From Buddleja alternifolia (lineage: Eukaryota; Streptophyta; Magnoliopsida; Lamiales; Scrophulariaceae): DNA of 64,000 bases. The stretch spans positions 24,040,568 through 24,104,567 of the forward strand of contig CM033400.1 in assembly GCA_019426215.1 (NCBI GenBank), written 5' to 3'. The position numbers and the translations under genes were made by a program. The notes beneath the pieces are model-generated. The model was not told where the DNA came from and made no database searches. It saw only the letters and a program-made list of their open reading frames with translations. Below are positions 12,901 to 23,946 of this stretch, one piece after another (position 1 is the first letter of the stretch; each line of letters opens with the position of its first letter).

Positions 12901-13211
12901 CTACGCAAGTGTTTTTTGTCACCGATTCTATTGAAAAGAGGTGGTCAATTATTTTATTGGCAAACAAAAATACTTGTATTGAGGATGATAGTTCATATAG
13001 TGATGATGATGGAGAAAATCCTATCTTAGGTGATTCACAAGCCACTGATAGTGATGGTGACTTAGATATCAGTGATGATGAATTATATATACGACAAAAT
13101 CACCAAGAGGGGATATGGATTAATCCATCTATTCGTCGACGTACTAAACAAAAGAGTCGTATTGGGGGGAAGCAAAAGACTACTAAGTCAATGACAAAAA
13201 GAAAACGATGA
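9954..13211 (+). pseudogene. TNP2: CACTA transposase, TNP2 type (broken)
   Basis: Encodes the DDE-type enzyme that cuts and joins CACTA ends. The start ATG at 9954 (MDRSWIFVDHMSEQYEKGV) opens a Transpos_assoc-like domain with a CPCLRC knuckle. The Transposase_21 core follows: MWYLPIISRFKRMY, LATDGMNPHG (acidic residue near 10881), ENDIDVYLASSIEDLK, TINDFSARANLEGYG (near 11160), then FFWLPYWTSLYVRHFLDIM. After it come DUF4218-like text (CELEKYFPLAFFDIMTHL, MYPTECYMKVLKGYMKN) and DUF4216-like text (LDYCWFRMPVFGCR, VDLDRVGYKYEPFILAS). An acidic, then lysine-rich tail ends at 13211. It is broken by in-frame TAG codons at 10626 and 12795 and by frame changes near 11340 and 11875. The 12795 stop sits where related proteins have Trp. 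Apparently without large introns. Confidence 0.93.
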
Positions 13212-13867
13212 AAGGTATTTCAACTTATGTGATAATTATATGATATACTTATTTCCTAAACTTTTTTTCATATACGCACTTGTTAGTGTATGAGTCAAGG
13301 CGTCTCTTGTTAGTTTATGAATTGAAAAATTATGTTGTTGCTATATGAAACTAACTTCTGTATTTTTGGCTTTTGTAGGTCGATATTGTATACCGGCGCC
13401 ACCGCCGCAACCATAGCCGCTCTCTCCTCCTCCTCTACGACCATCACCGCCCCCTCCACCTCCTCTACGACCACCACCGCCCCCTCCACCACTACCACCA
13501 CCACCACCGTAAGCTTCTTCTCTCTCACTCTCTCTATATGATAACGAGTATTATTATTTGAATACATATCATGAGTATAGCCTGTTTGTTGATATGTATT
13601 TTGATTATGTATCGTGATTGGATTAATATGTGTTGTTTTGTTGACATCGTTTAATGCATTTACGATTTTGTGAAATTTGATTGGTTTTGTGAAAGAATTG
13701 ATGAATTGGTTTTTTTGTTTGCAATTTTGGGGGAAGATTAAGTCGAGAACTTGGTAAAAAAAATTGCGTCGTTACTCTGCCGAATTTTTTCTAAAATAAT
13801 GGTGGCGTTACTTGATACTATATATTTGGTATATGAATCTAAATTCTATATTTTTGGCTTCTATAGG
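13212..13867 (+). other. CACTA intergenic region, duplicated 5' module
   Basis: No gene is seen. CCACC-rich text at 13396-13510 resembles 8255-8340. The stretch 13638-13796 matches 9162-9318 (GACATCGTTTAATGCATT, then GATTGGTTTTGTGAA, then the GATTAAGTCGAGAACTTG module). TTTTTGGCTT-T-TAGGTCGAT occurs twice (13366 and 13849), each like an intron 3' end. The order CCACC leader, intron-like AT-rich DNA, module, start codon is therefore shared with the transposase gene. Confidence 0.65.
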
Positions 13868-16800
13868 TCGATGGATTCTAAGGTTGCTTCAAACAAACAT
13901 GTTGAAAATGAGATACGTAGAGGTATCGTGGCAATGAAAAAAGTTATAAATGCCAGAAGTAAAGGCTTAAAGCTACCAGTCAGCTGGAATCGGAATGGCC
14001 AATCAATTGACCCAAATAAATCAACATTTGTTGGTTACATTGGAGTCATAGCTCGTGATAGGGTGCCAATTACCATCAGTGATTGGCGACACGTTTCGGA
14101 AGCAACAAAATCAGCAATTTGGAATGAAATAGCTGTAAGTTGGTTATTATCATGTTTCTAATCAATTGGTTAATGTATTTTTTGTTTCTTTAATTTTCTC
14201 AAAATTATAATTTCATATATACTTTTTTGTTTGTTTTTCATAGTTGGCCTTTGATATTGAAGAAAGTAGACAAAAATTTGTTTTAGCCGAAGCTGGAAAG
14301 CTAGCGCGAAATTTCAGGAGCTTCTTGAGCAAGTGGGGTAGAGGATGATAATAGGAATATTAATTACAACCCACCCCAAAAATATAATATATCTCAAGAA
14401 GATTGGACAACGTTTTTACATATACGGAAAAGTGAACCTTTCCTGGTAATTATTTTAATTTACAGTTTCATTTGTTGCATATTGCGTTTATACGAACATT
14501 GACTAATGCTTTGATTATGTAATGAACAGAAATTAAGTAGGGACAATCAGGAAAGAGCAAAGGACCCTGAATATCCTATAGGAAATTACGTGTTGGATAT
14601 GCTCAACTGGAGCAAATTGAGGTATGTAGTTCGTTTAACAGTGAATCATTACAAGTTTTTTAATAAAAATTCCTTGTTAATATATATATATATATATATA
14701 TATTTAATCATAATATAGATGGAAAAAAGAAAAGCTGGGTCAAACCCCTCAAACGTGACACGAGCACTCGTGTGGAGGATTGCACATTCTGACAGCCAGC
14801 ATAACATTGATAATGTCAATGTTAAAAGAGTAGCGCATGAAATTGTGAGTTATGTGCAATTTTAGCTATATCATGTGTTGTATGTTTTTTTTGAATTTTT
14901 TTTAAAAGAGAAAAGTTCACTAATTTTTAAATGTATTATTAGATGAGTGCTTATCACAGGAGGGTAGCCATAGTGGAAGCGAGAGGACCCGAAATGATAT
15001 ATTGGCTAAAGCTCTTAAAAAGAAAGAGCATTCGGGTCGCGTTAGGGGTATAGGATTTGGGGTATCAAAAAGAAACTATTCTACTAATTCAAAGCCTTCT
15101 AAAGATGAGGAAATTGAAACTTAAAAAACATGGTGCACATGCTCACTGCATCACTATCATCATTGCGACGCGAGTTTGACGAGCATAAGGCGTCTGGGTC
15201 GCAGCAGCCACATGAAGATGAGGCGGTTTCTTTGAAAGATAGCTGCCCAGATCCAGTTAAGAACCTTCCTCAAGTAATGATATGAAATTATTAAGTGATC
15301 ATATGACTTGCAATTCTCTAAAACACACAAAATTTTCTAATATAATGGTGTGTATATATATATATATATTTTATATATGTAGGTTGTGGCGCCATGCCAA
15401 TTGGCACTTTCAACACCGTCTTATCGTTTGGTGGCTAAAGGATAAATGTACAATCGATCATATGATAGAACGCTGCATACATGTCCATTACCCACCCAAC
15501 TTGTGAAAGTGATGATTGACATTGCAATTGAAGATATTGCACCCCTACCAGTCCCTCTCGCTGATGAAGGAGTGTTCACAGTTTCTGAGGCTGTGGGATA
15601 CATTGTTGCTTAGCCTAAGAGTCTTATCACTGTTTGTGATGCATCGGTACGTAATTATTAATATCTAGCCATTAATAAATTATAACAATTGTTTAAGGTT
15701 ACTAAATATACTTTGGTTTGTTGCATTCACGTTTGTTTTCTTTGCTTAAATAGTCTCTTGGAAAATCCAAATCATCAGTTGGAAAACATAAATCAGACAT
15801 GACGAAGCACTCAGCTGTCAAACGAACACCTCCAGTGGCCAACCCTTCATGTCAAGATGATAGAGCAGCAGACGTTGTAACAGTTGATCAACGCCCTCAG
15901 CCACTTGTAACTCTTGAAAGGTACATGCAAATAATGCATATTGAACAAATGGTCGCTATAGACATTTCCGAGGCAATCTATAATAGCGAAGAACCCTATC
16001 AAGAGTTTCTTGGACGGGAGGAGATCTGTCTTTTTTTTGTGCAAAGAACAAATAGGAGTCTCTATCATTTCAGTTTACATCAAGTAAGTTTTTAAATATG
16101 AATTAAATTATTTTACTGCATTAATTTGAACTATGTTTATTTTCGTTGTTCAAATTTATTTTATGCTCAATTTAGGTGTTTGTGGACTAAGTACGTGGTC
16201 CCCGAAGAGAAAGCAAATAATTTCGGGTTCCTTAGCCCACATGCTATAGCTGCGGGAGCAGGTCTTAATCCCATCAGCGTATTTCACAAGCGCAATATAT
16301 AGCAAATGCCATGAAAGATTGCGTAGACGGGAAGTTGTCTATTGCACCTTATAACACCGGGTGAGCTACTAAACACCCAACTTTATTTTGTAAAATTTGT
16401 TATGTACGTAAAACTAATTTTGAACTTATCTTTTGAATGACTTTTAGGGGACATTGGGTGTTGCTTGTGATTGATCCAATTAAAGAGATCGTTTATTATC
16501 TGGATTCTTTGCACGGTTATCCGAAATTTTTCATTCAATCAGTAAGTTTTTCATTCAATCAATGTATCCATTATATTTAATATTGATTTTAAAGTGTATA
16601 TATCTTCCTAGATTTCACATGTATTTGCTTGATATTGACTTCTTTTTTATTTTTTGATGTTTTAACAGTGCTGTGTCGATGTCTCGTGCAAATCGTAACA
16701 CCCAAAAGGTCAAATCCAAAAACATGGCCTGTAAATGGACTTGTATAAAGGTTAGTGTAATTTTATATTTTCAAGAGATTATTCGTATAAACTTTATTGT

Positions 16801-17130
16801 TCTAATACAATTTTTTATTTCAATTTTTTAGTGCCCCATGCAGTTAAACGACAAAGATTGTGGCTTCTTTATTATGAAATTCATGAAGGATATTATTAGC
16901 CACGGAGAATCTACAATCCCACCAACGGTATGCATATATAATCCTAATTAATACTCATCATCAAATTCTAATTTCCCTTTATAAGTTATTAAACCTTTGT
17001 TGGGTTTTCAATCTCTATCGTGCAGTACTTTCCTGATTGTCAATACGTCACTTACTCTATAGAGCAACTTGATGAATTACGTTGCGAATTGGCACAATAC
17101 ATTTTCCAATGCGCTTTTGGTATGGTGTAA
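13868..17130 (+). pseudogene. Second CACTA gene: Transposase_24-like region plus C48 (Ulp1-type) protease, broken
   Basis: A multi-exon gene with visible GTAAGT-type donors and AG acceptors (for example donor 14135, acceptor 14243). The first exon starts MDSKVASNKHVENEIRRG and contains SDWRHVSEATKSAIWNEIA. Later exons carry YNPPQKYNISQEDWTTFLHI (about 14360-14450) and NDILAKALKKKEHSGRVRGI (about 14990-15050), the Ptta/En/Spm (Transposase_24) signature. Exons 16176-17130 form a C48 cysteine protease domain: GHWVLLVIDPIKEIVYYLDS gives the catalytic His (16452) and Asp (16503); CPMQLNDKDCGFF gives the Gln (16841) and nucleophile Cys (16859). Frame slips near 14330 and 16280 and between the His/Asp and Gln/Cys exons, plus a stop near 15121, break it. 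Substrate unknown; the family cleaves SUMO-like proteins. Confidence 0.85.
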
Positions 17131-17469
17131 GTAGTAAATTATTGTAAATTTTTATTTGATTTGTTGTATTTGATTGATTGAAAACTCGTTATCATTTGTT
17201 GGAGATTATACGTAAAATTTGATTTGTTGTTAGGAGGAAAAAATTTGATTTGTTGTTAGGAGGAAAAAATTTGATTTGTTGTTAGGAGGAAAGAATTGGT
17301 TTTTGTTGTTAGAGATGATCATTTAATTTGGTGAAGTTAATTTTGGGTTTTAATTTGTTGTTTCTGTGGACTTGGTTTTATGGTTTGTTATGTTAGTGTG
17401 TTGAACTTTGGGCTTGTGGGAAGCTGGTTACAAAAAAATTTATACAGTACCGCAAGAAAAAAAAATTAA

Positions 17470-17647
17470 AAAATCACCTATTATAGAGGTTTTTCCGAAA
17501 AATCGCTATATTAGGTATAAAAAAAATTGCAGAAATACTATTGCAGAAAAGACCGCTGTAATAGGTTTACCGATTACAGCGGTTTTTTCCGAAATCGCTG
17601 TAATAGGTAACAAAAAAAGACTGTAATAGGTCATTTCTGTAGTAGTG
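17470..17647. repeat. CACTA right subterminal repeats and terminal inverted repeat
   Basis: Contains TTACAGCGGTTTTTTCCG (17574) and AATCGCTGTAATAGG-type motifs, matching the left subterminal array. The end, TTTCTGTAGTAGTG, is the inverted partner of CACTACTACAAAAAT. A triplicated unit with TTTGATTTGTTGTTAGGAGG lies just inside, at 17217-17300. Confidence 0.9.
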
Positions 17648-17650
17648 CGT

Positions 17651-18193
17651 CTTATACTACAGTGTGAAGCTCTAGCTCCCCCTGCAGTAGATACTCATAC
17701 CTTTCAGGTTCATGTGGTATTATACCAGATCTACGTGGTGGTTGTGCTACTATTGGTTCAGGCCTTGATTCTTGGATAGATGTCTCTGAGGGAGTTTCAT
17801 TTTGTTCTTCTAGAACAATTTTCCTACATTTACCCCTTTCCAAGATGAACTCATCTTCAAGGAAGTGAGCTTGTATGGCCACGATGATTCTTTGATCATC
17901 ATGCAGGTAAAAGAAAAATCCCATGGAATCCTCAGGATAACTAATGAAACATCCCATGAGGGATCTTGTCTCCAATTTCTCCACTTCAGTCTTCTTGACA
18001 TAAGCGGGACATCCCCAAATCTTAATATGACTAAGACTCGGTTTCCTATTATTCCACCTCTCATGCGGAGTTTTAGAACAGATTTGGAGGGACATCTGTT
18101 CAAAACATGAGCAGCAGTAAGGAGTGTGTGTCCCCACAATAAAATGGGCAAATCAGTGTAACTAAGCATGGAATGAACCATGTCTAACAATGT
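17651..18193 (-). pseudogene. A1 pol, integrase C-terminal part
   Basis: Read downward from 18193. It contains MLDMVHSMLSYTDLPILLWG, then NNRKPSLSHIKIWGCPAYVK, then AHFLEDEFILERGKCRKIVL and PPRRSG, the integrase C-terminal region of copia elements. The frame changes near 18080. It is cut off at 17651 by the CACTA insertion, and the RT part resumes at 7855. Confidence 0.88.
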
Positions 18194-19117
18194 TCAGTTC
18201 CTTCGCTCGGTTACTCCATTTAGTTGAGGTATTGTTGGTGGTATTAGTTGTAACATTATTCCTTGTTGTCTAAGGAATTCATCAAACTCGGCACTCATAT
18301 ATTCTCCTCCACAATCCGATTTTATATTTTGTCCAGTTTGATTTTTTACTAAAGCTTTGAACTCCTTGAACCTTTCAAAGGATTCAGACTTTTGCTTCAT
18401 CAAATACACTAGACCATATCTTGAAAGATCGTCTGTGCAAGTGATAAAATAGTAGAAACCTCCACGGGTCATTTCACCAAATGGTCCGCAAATGTCGGTA
18501 TGCACTAACCTTAAGACTTGAGTAGCTCTTTCAAAAGTCCCGGTGAAGGGAGATCTAGCCATCTTGCCTAAGAGACATGATTCACATGTTAGAATGCGAT
18601 CCGGCCCCAGTGAGCTTAATAGCCCATCCTTTTCCATTTTGTTGATCTTGTGCTCTCCGGCATGGTCTAGTCTAAGATGCCACTTGAGTCTTAGGTTAGC
18701 TTCGTGACTACCACGTTTACGTGTTACAACATTCACATTAGATGAATTACGGACATTCAAATAATACAAACCATCAACTAAACAAGCATTGCCAACTAAT
18801 TTATTTCCATAATAAATGTTGCAATTTAATTTTAAAAAACAGAATGTATATCCAATCTTAACTAAGATAGGAATAGATACAATGTTCTTAAGCCCATTGG
18901 GAAAAACTAAAACATTATCTAAAAACAATAAATGTCCATAATTCAAATAAAGAGAAGTAGATCCAAACCTAGTAGCTACGACGCTTTCCCCGCTGCCTAT
19001 TGTGATCATCTCTTCTTCTCGACCCAACTTTCTACTTCTCTGAAGATCCTGATCCAAACAAAATGCATGGGCACGAGCTCCTGAGTCTAGAATCCACGAA
19101 GTAGAAAATACGATCAT
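18194..19117 (-). pseudogene. A1 pol, protease and integrase core
   Basis: A single open frame of 307 residues. The protease active site is in WILDSGARAH (residues about 8-17). The pre-integrase zinc region is WHLRLDHAGEH...CESCLLGKM (about 146-188). The integrase core shows HTDICGPF, IKSDCGGEY and a Glu in LNGVTERRN, the DDE triad. It ends at a stop just after the Glu motif, so the polyprotein is truncated here. A2 has the same domains at 62716-61260 but with DPG instead of DSG at the protease site. Confidence 0.9.
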
Positions 19118-19982
19118 AGAACAGTTAGTTTCAAAAATACGTATTTCTATACCTTGTGCGCCTTTGTCTAATTTGGGACAGTTCCTCTTCTAGTGGCCAA
19201 GCTCACCGCATTCGATACATCTATCCATTTTCTTAGGCCTTTTGCTCTTGTAAAACCCTTAAACCTTTCCCTTACCCTTCTTGACACTCCCTTGAGCTCC
19301 AAGCTCGCCAGACTTTTTCTTGTTCTTCTTCTTAGACTTGAACGTTTTAGGTCTAGAAGAGATGAGCCAGGCAGTTTCCTTTCCCTTTGGTTTCATTTGA
19401 GATTGTGCAGTAACCTATTTGTTCATTAACCCATCTAAATTATACTCTATCTCATTGCAGTAAAGTTAACCACAAATTAGGAAAAGGAATCAGGAAGAGA
19501 CTGCAAGATTAAGTCAGTTTGAAGGGTGGCGTTCATGGTGAATTCGAGAGCTTCCAATTTCTCGATCCTCAAAATTATTTTGAGGACATGATCACCAACC
19601 TTCTCACTTTCTTTCATCTTGGCTCCGAAGAGCTCTTCGATATCTCATATCGAGCAGTTTGACTATGCTCTCCATAGAGCTCTACCAGGTGAGCTAGGAT
19701 AGCTCTTGTAGTGGGCATCTTATCATGTGACCTTTGAAAATCATTAGTCATAGATCCCACTATGTATCCTTTCACCCGGAGGTCGTCCTTAACCCATTTT
19801 TCATGGACTTGGACCTCTTCCTCGCTGGCACGTGTTCTAGCAGGAGCCACCGGGATATCAGCCTCTAAGACGTATCCCAGAAATTCCATATTGAGGACAA
19901 TCCTCAAATTTCTAAGCCAGTTCACATAATTGGGTCGAGTCAGGGTATTTTTTTCGAGTAGAATTGAAAGTGGGTTTCTCAT
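19118..19982 (-). pseudogene. A1 gag (broken)
   Basis: Starts MRNPLSILLEKNTL at 19982 and continues with GYVLEADIPVAPARTRASEE and ILAHLVELYGEHSQTARYEI, a copia gag of the UBN2 type. One base fewer than in A2 near 19630 shifts the frame after ARYEIS. The zinc knuckle near 19190 reads CIECGELGH then a stop codon then KRNC; A2 has Trp at that place. It would form the particle core if intact. Confidence 0.88.
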
Positions 19983-22094
19983 ATTTGAGAGAGATAAACG
20001 AGAAAATAACTGCAGAAATAAACCAGATTTATTAAATTACTTTTTTTTTACTTAATCAAAAAAAATTAAGGACTTAAAATTTATCTTGGCTCCACTGCAT
20101 TTTTCCCACTATATTTTTCGAATCCCACACTGCTATGTGAAAATCGGGAATCATCATTGACATCGATTGCACAACGGGTATTGAGGTCCTCAATTAACTA
20201 AATGGGTTGCAACATAACCGGTTTCTAGCCCATTAATTATTTGAGGTGATATCTAATATCAATTTATCCAATAAACATTTCAATACATTTCCACATAATT
20301 TACCAAACCGCAACCGAACAGGTTTTTAAGCTTGTGAACCACCCGAGTTCATTCCCACTAACTCCTATAATCTAACATTTGAATTTCACCTTGTAACCGA
20401 ACACTTTTCTGGGGTGAAATATGCTTCGATTAAGGCATTTTATGCACCTAATAAAATTTCAAATTATTTCTAAATGCATTACACCCATAACTGAGAAGCA
20501 TTATACATTTATAGTAATTTTAATTTTAGAAAGCTTAGTGGAGGGAGAGGATGTCACATATCATTTTCTAACTCGGTATTATTTATTTGGAATTATTTAA
20601 TTCGTCAAAAGATTTTGATCTCACTTTGCACATTATTCAATTTATATAGCGCTTTTATTCTATATTGATCATGCATAAAAATACTACTAATAATCATACC
20701 TTTCAATATAAATAATTATGGAATTTAAATAAATAAATTCACCACTTGATCATGGACTTTTACTAGAGGGCCTTAGCCGATGGGTCATCAAAAAGACATA
20801 GATTAAACCAATTAAAAATTCATGGGCCTTTTGATTTCATCTCGATTCCTAAAACAACTCATGCATTATTTTTACGAATATAATAAATAGCTTCAAATTT
20901 GATAACCCATAAAATTAAAGGTGAAACATATAATCCTAAGTCCATGATTAGTGTTACAATCACATAAGACATGCTCGTATCAATTAATACATGCTCGTAA
21001 CATTTAATACATGCTCGCAATATTAAATTACTTATGTTGATTATTAAAATTTTAGTCCAACTAAAAAGTCCTTTATAAAATTCCCAATGTTTTATACATT
21101 CACTATTTCAATTAAAATCATTCTAGTCCAACTAGATGACTTAGATGTACGAAATTAAAATTAAATACATCTACCTTTAATTAAAATAATATTAGTCATA
21201 CTAATAGAATATATAAAACATGGAATTTTATTTTATTTTATTTTATTATGATTTAAAGTCATCTATTATTGGAAATACTTTTATTTGATCAAAGAATTAA
21301 TTATTAATCTCTAAGAAAAATAATTAATTAAGTCTAATTAAATATTATATTTCAATTAATCTTATTTGGCTCGATTTCATCAAACCCAAGTTACCATCCT
21401 TTTGGGCAATTTGGATTCAATTTAATTGGGCTCTAAATAATTAATTAGAATAACATGCACGCTTTATTAATTTCTTATTGGGCTAAATTTAATTTAAGTC
21501 CAAATCACCAATCTAATTGGCCCATTTAGATTTAATTAAATTAAGTCCAAACTAATTAACAAATCGAAATTGGATAATTTTCAATTGGGCTTGATTTAAA
21601 TTATTTGGGTCATCATCCTTTTGATCCACCCAATTAATTAAAATCACCCAAAACCCAAATATCAATTTTGACCCAAACATAGCCTGTTTTAAGACCCGAA
21701 TCCAACACCCGGTTTAACGAATTGTGTGTCAAACATATGACCCGTCGGGCTATGCACACGGCCCGACGAGCAGTGACTGGGCGGGCCAGGCTAGGCCAGG
21801 CGGCCTGCCCATGTGAACCGCACGCAACTCTTCACGCGTGAACAATGTGCGTGAATAGTGCGAGTGCAGTGTTGCGCGCGTTTCTTTCGGGGCTTACGGG
21901 CCCCGTTTTTCTCGATATTTTTTAGTTTCCAATATCATCAAATATTCCCAAATTTACAATAACTAAAAACCAAAAAATTCTAGGCAGAAACCATAAAATG
22001 CAAATTTAAAAACACATACAAACATGCTTGAAAAACACATAACTTGCAATTTTTAAATCACGTAAAGGAGATCAAATATGCAAATCAGAGATTG
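19983..22094 (-). other. A1 long untranslated leader
   Basis: About 2.1 kb between primer site and gag with no supported ORF. It is AT-rich, with repeated TTGGGCT and AAGTCCAA text at 21360-21660, then a GC-rich block at 21740-21905. The first part (19990-20410) matches 63600-64000 in A2, which shows that the leader belongs to the family. Confidence 0.8.
21743..21810 (-). other. GC-rich hairpins in A1 leader
   Basis: CGTCGGGC (21743-21750) pairs perfectly with GCCCGACG (21761-21768) across a 10-nt loop. GGGCGGGCC (21779-21787) pairs with GGCCTGCCC (21802-21810) with one mismatch. They lie 300-370 bp inside the 5' LTR in an otherwise AT-rich leader. A packaging or dimerisation role is only a guess. 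Confidence 0.6.
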
Positions 22095-22106
22095 GCTATG
22101 ATACCA
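22095..22106 (-). other. A1 primer binding site (tRNA-iMet)
   Basis: On the minus strand TGGTATCATAGC lies one base from the 5' LTR end. It differs by one base from TGGTATCAGAGC, the complement of the plant initiator tRNA-Met 3' end used by most copia elements. Confidence 0.9.
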
Positions 22107-22107
22107 T

Positions 22108-23810
22108 TGTTGGGTTTCATGTAAAAACACATAAACGCAGCGGAAGGATTTCAAAAATTTAATTTAAAACCCAAAAGTGTACTCTAATTCGTAGAATTAA
22201 ATCTCAAACATGCAATAACGAGTAAATCTGACTTAGCAATTGAAGTGAGGTGGTAGGAGAATCCAATTCTTCTTTTAAAGTTTAGATTGATGAACTTATT
22301 GAATTCTTCAACCCTCGTGTTCTTTAATTCTTGAAGTTGTAGATGAATCCAACAACGAATCGCATTGCCTCTAAATTATCACGCTCGAATTGATGACGAA
22401 AAATTTCCTTCTTGTTCTCTATATGGGCGACGGCTTTGGTGTATAGAGAGGGAGTATATTTTTTTTCTTCTATTCTTTGTAGAGTTATAATTCTTGTAAT
22501 GTATTCTCTTTTTTAGGTTAAAGTCAAGAGAACCCTTTTATAACTTAATGATTTGTTAACCAAGACAAAACAAAAGAGACCAATTTAATCATCCAACCTA
22601 GCCTAATGGGGCTCGCAATTCTTTTGTTTTGTTATTTTCTTTATTCAATTAACTATTTATTTTATCCAATAAATAAATATATTAATTAAATAATAAAATT
22701 AATTAGATAAATTAATTCATTAATATATTTCTCTAAGAAATAAATTAATAATTAATCTTATCCAATAATTAATTATCTTATCCAATAAGCAATTAATTAT
22801 TTAACTTGTCCAATAAATTAAATCTCTTCAAAATAAAATAGAAAATCGCTTTTTCAATTTTCTTCATCAATTCTTTAGCGCGATTCTTCAGGTTCTTTTC
22901 ATTTGGCAATGAGAGAAAATCAAAGAAAGTGGGTAATACTTAGCCAGTCATGTGGCCCACTTCGTAGCCCAAATGAAATATGAATGAATGGATCATTCCA
23001 CAACCTTTCAATCGTAAGTACCGTGTATGTATAAACCATTCGTTCACGTTCCCTGGCAAGTGAGAGTCATGGTTATGACAAACTCACTGGACTTGACCAT
23101 ATGTATAAATTATAAGAATATGAGATCATTGAGATCGATTTGGTGCCTAGCACAATCGTCTTGTTTACTTTGGCCAAAGACTTTGAGAGAACAAATCCCT
23201 CTTAGATATCTGCTAAGACTACCACTTGCCCATCATGTCCGCATTTCGAGGTTGACCCAACCAACGGATGAATTGGGTCTAACTACTCTAGAGAAAGACT
23301 TGACGTCACAAGTGCATCTTCAGCCTGATACTTCAGGTCAAAGGTCTACATATAACTATTACGCATAATCAGTTCTGTCGTTGACAGTCACAAAGTGAAA
23401 ACTCATGTGACAGAACCGAGGTGAGTCGTGTTCGAGCATATCAGTTTCACTGATGTGCCTACAATCTTAATCTTCTATCATTCCATGATACTAGACAGGC
23501 ACTCCCATGTCGGAGCTAAGATAGTACAAGTATTCAAAATCTTTATTTGTCCATTAAAGACTTTATATTACTTGCAAACTTGTTTTAATAATCAAGATCG
23601 ATCTCTTTAATGTCACTCTTCCTATCCCGTAGGAAGTAGAGGGATCACACTGAAAACATGGACAAAATTTTTACACAACTTATAGATGCAGATAAGAATT
23701 AAGTGAAAACTTAAATGATGTCTTTTATTATAAATAATATTTAAGTTTAATACAAGATAGATGCTCTATTCACACTATCTTTTATGGCATCTGAGGGCAT
23801 AATCATAACA
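22108..23810 (-). repeat. A1 5' LTR
   Basis: On the plus strand it runs from TGTTGGGTTTCATG to AATCATAACA. It is 1703 bp, against 1755 bp for the 3' LTR. It holds the promoter of the element on the minus strand. It is followed by the target duplication CAAAA. Confidence 0.93.
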
Positions 23811-23815
23811 CAAAA

Positions 23816-23946
23816 CCTGGTTCAGAAATTTCAATAATACGAAGAAAGGTACACGTTTTTTTTCCTGGCTTGAATACATGAAATTGGAGATGAACCACCG
23901 TGGGATTTCTTCTTTCCGCTGCGTTTTATATGTAAAAAACCCAACA
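23816..23946 (+). mobile_element. Solo LTR B, right part
   Basis: Continuation of LTR B after the A1 target duplication. It contains TTTCCGCTGCGTTTTATATG and ends AAACCCAACA, the LTR end shared with the A family. It rejoins the segment ending at 4516. Confidence 0.68.

Larger units (their letters stand above)
7856..17647 (+). mobile_element. Complete CACTA (En/Spm) DNA transposon inserted in A1
   Basis: The left end is CACTACTACAAAAATAGAC and the right end is the complement of CACTACTACAGAAATGACC. The element is 9792 bp and is flanked by the 3-bp duplication CGT (7853-7855 and 17648-17650), the size typical of CACTA elements. Joining the flanks gives text that matches the uninterrupted A2 copy near 61226 (CATGACC-TTCTTCTACTAC). 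Inside are subterminal repeats, a TNP2-type transposase pseudogene (9954-13211) and a second, multi-exon gene with a C48 protease domain (13868-17130). Both genes are broken, so the copy is probably not autonomous, but the ends are intact and might be recognised by a transposase supplied elsewhere. Confidence 0.96.
4517..23810 (-). mobile_element. Complete Ty1/copia element A1, split by a CACTA transposon
   Basis: A full-length minus-strand copia retrotransposon. It has two LTRs of about 1.7 kb with TG...CA-type ends (the left end is mutated to CG), a 5-bp target duplication CAAAA at 4512-4516 and 23811-23815, an iMet-type primer site beside the right LTR, and a purine tract beside the left LTR. 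Without the 9.8 kb CACTA insertion it is about 9.5 kb long. Gene order on the minus strand is gag, protease, integrase, reverse transcriptase, RNase H, the copia order. The coding region is broken by many stops and frameshifts. It is inserted inside solo LTR B. A second copy, A2, occupies 57821 to the window end. Confidence 0.95.

Noticed and set aside
13310..13567. Val/Glu-rich minus-strand frame and Thr/Ser-rich plus-strand frame
   Set aside because: Artefact of the CCACC repeat; the region is better explained as leader or intron DNA of the second CACTA gene.
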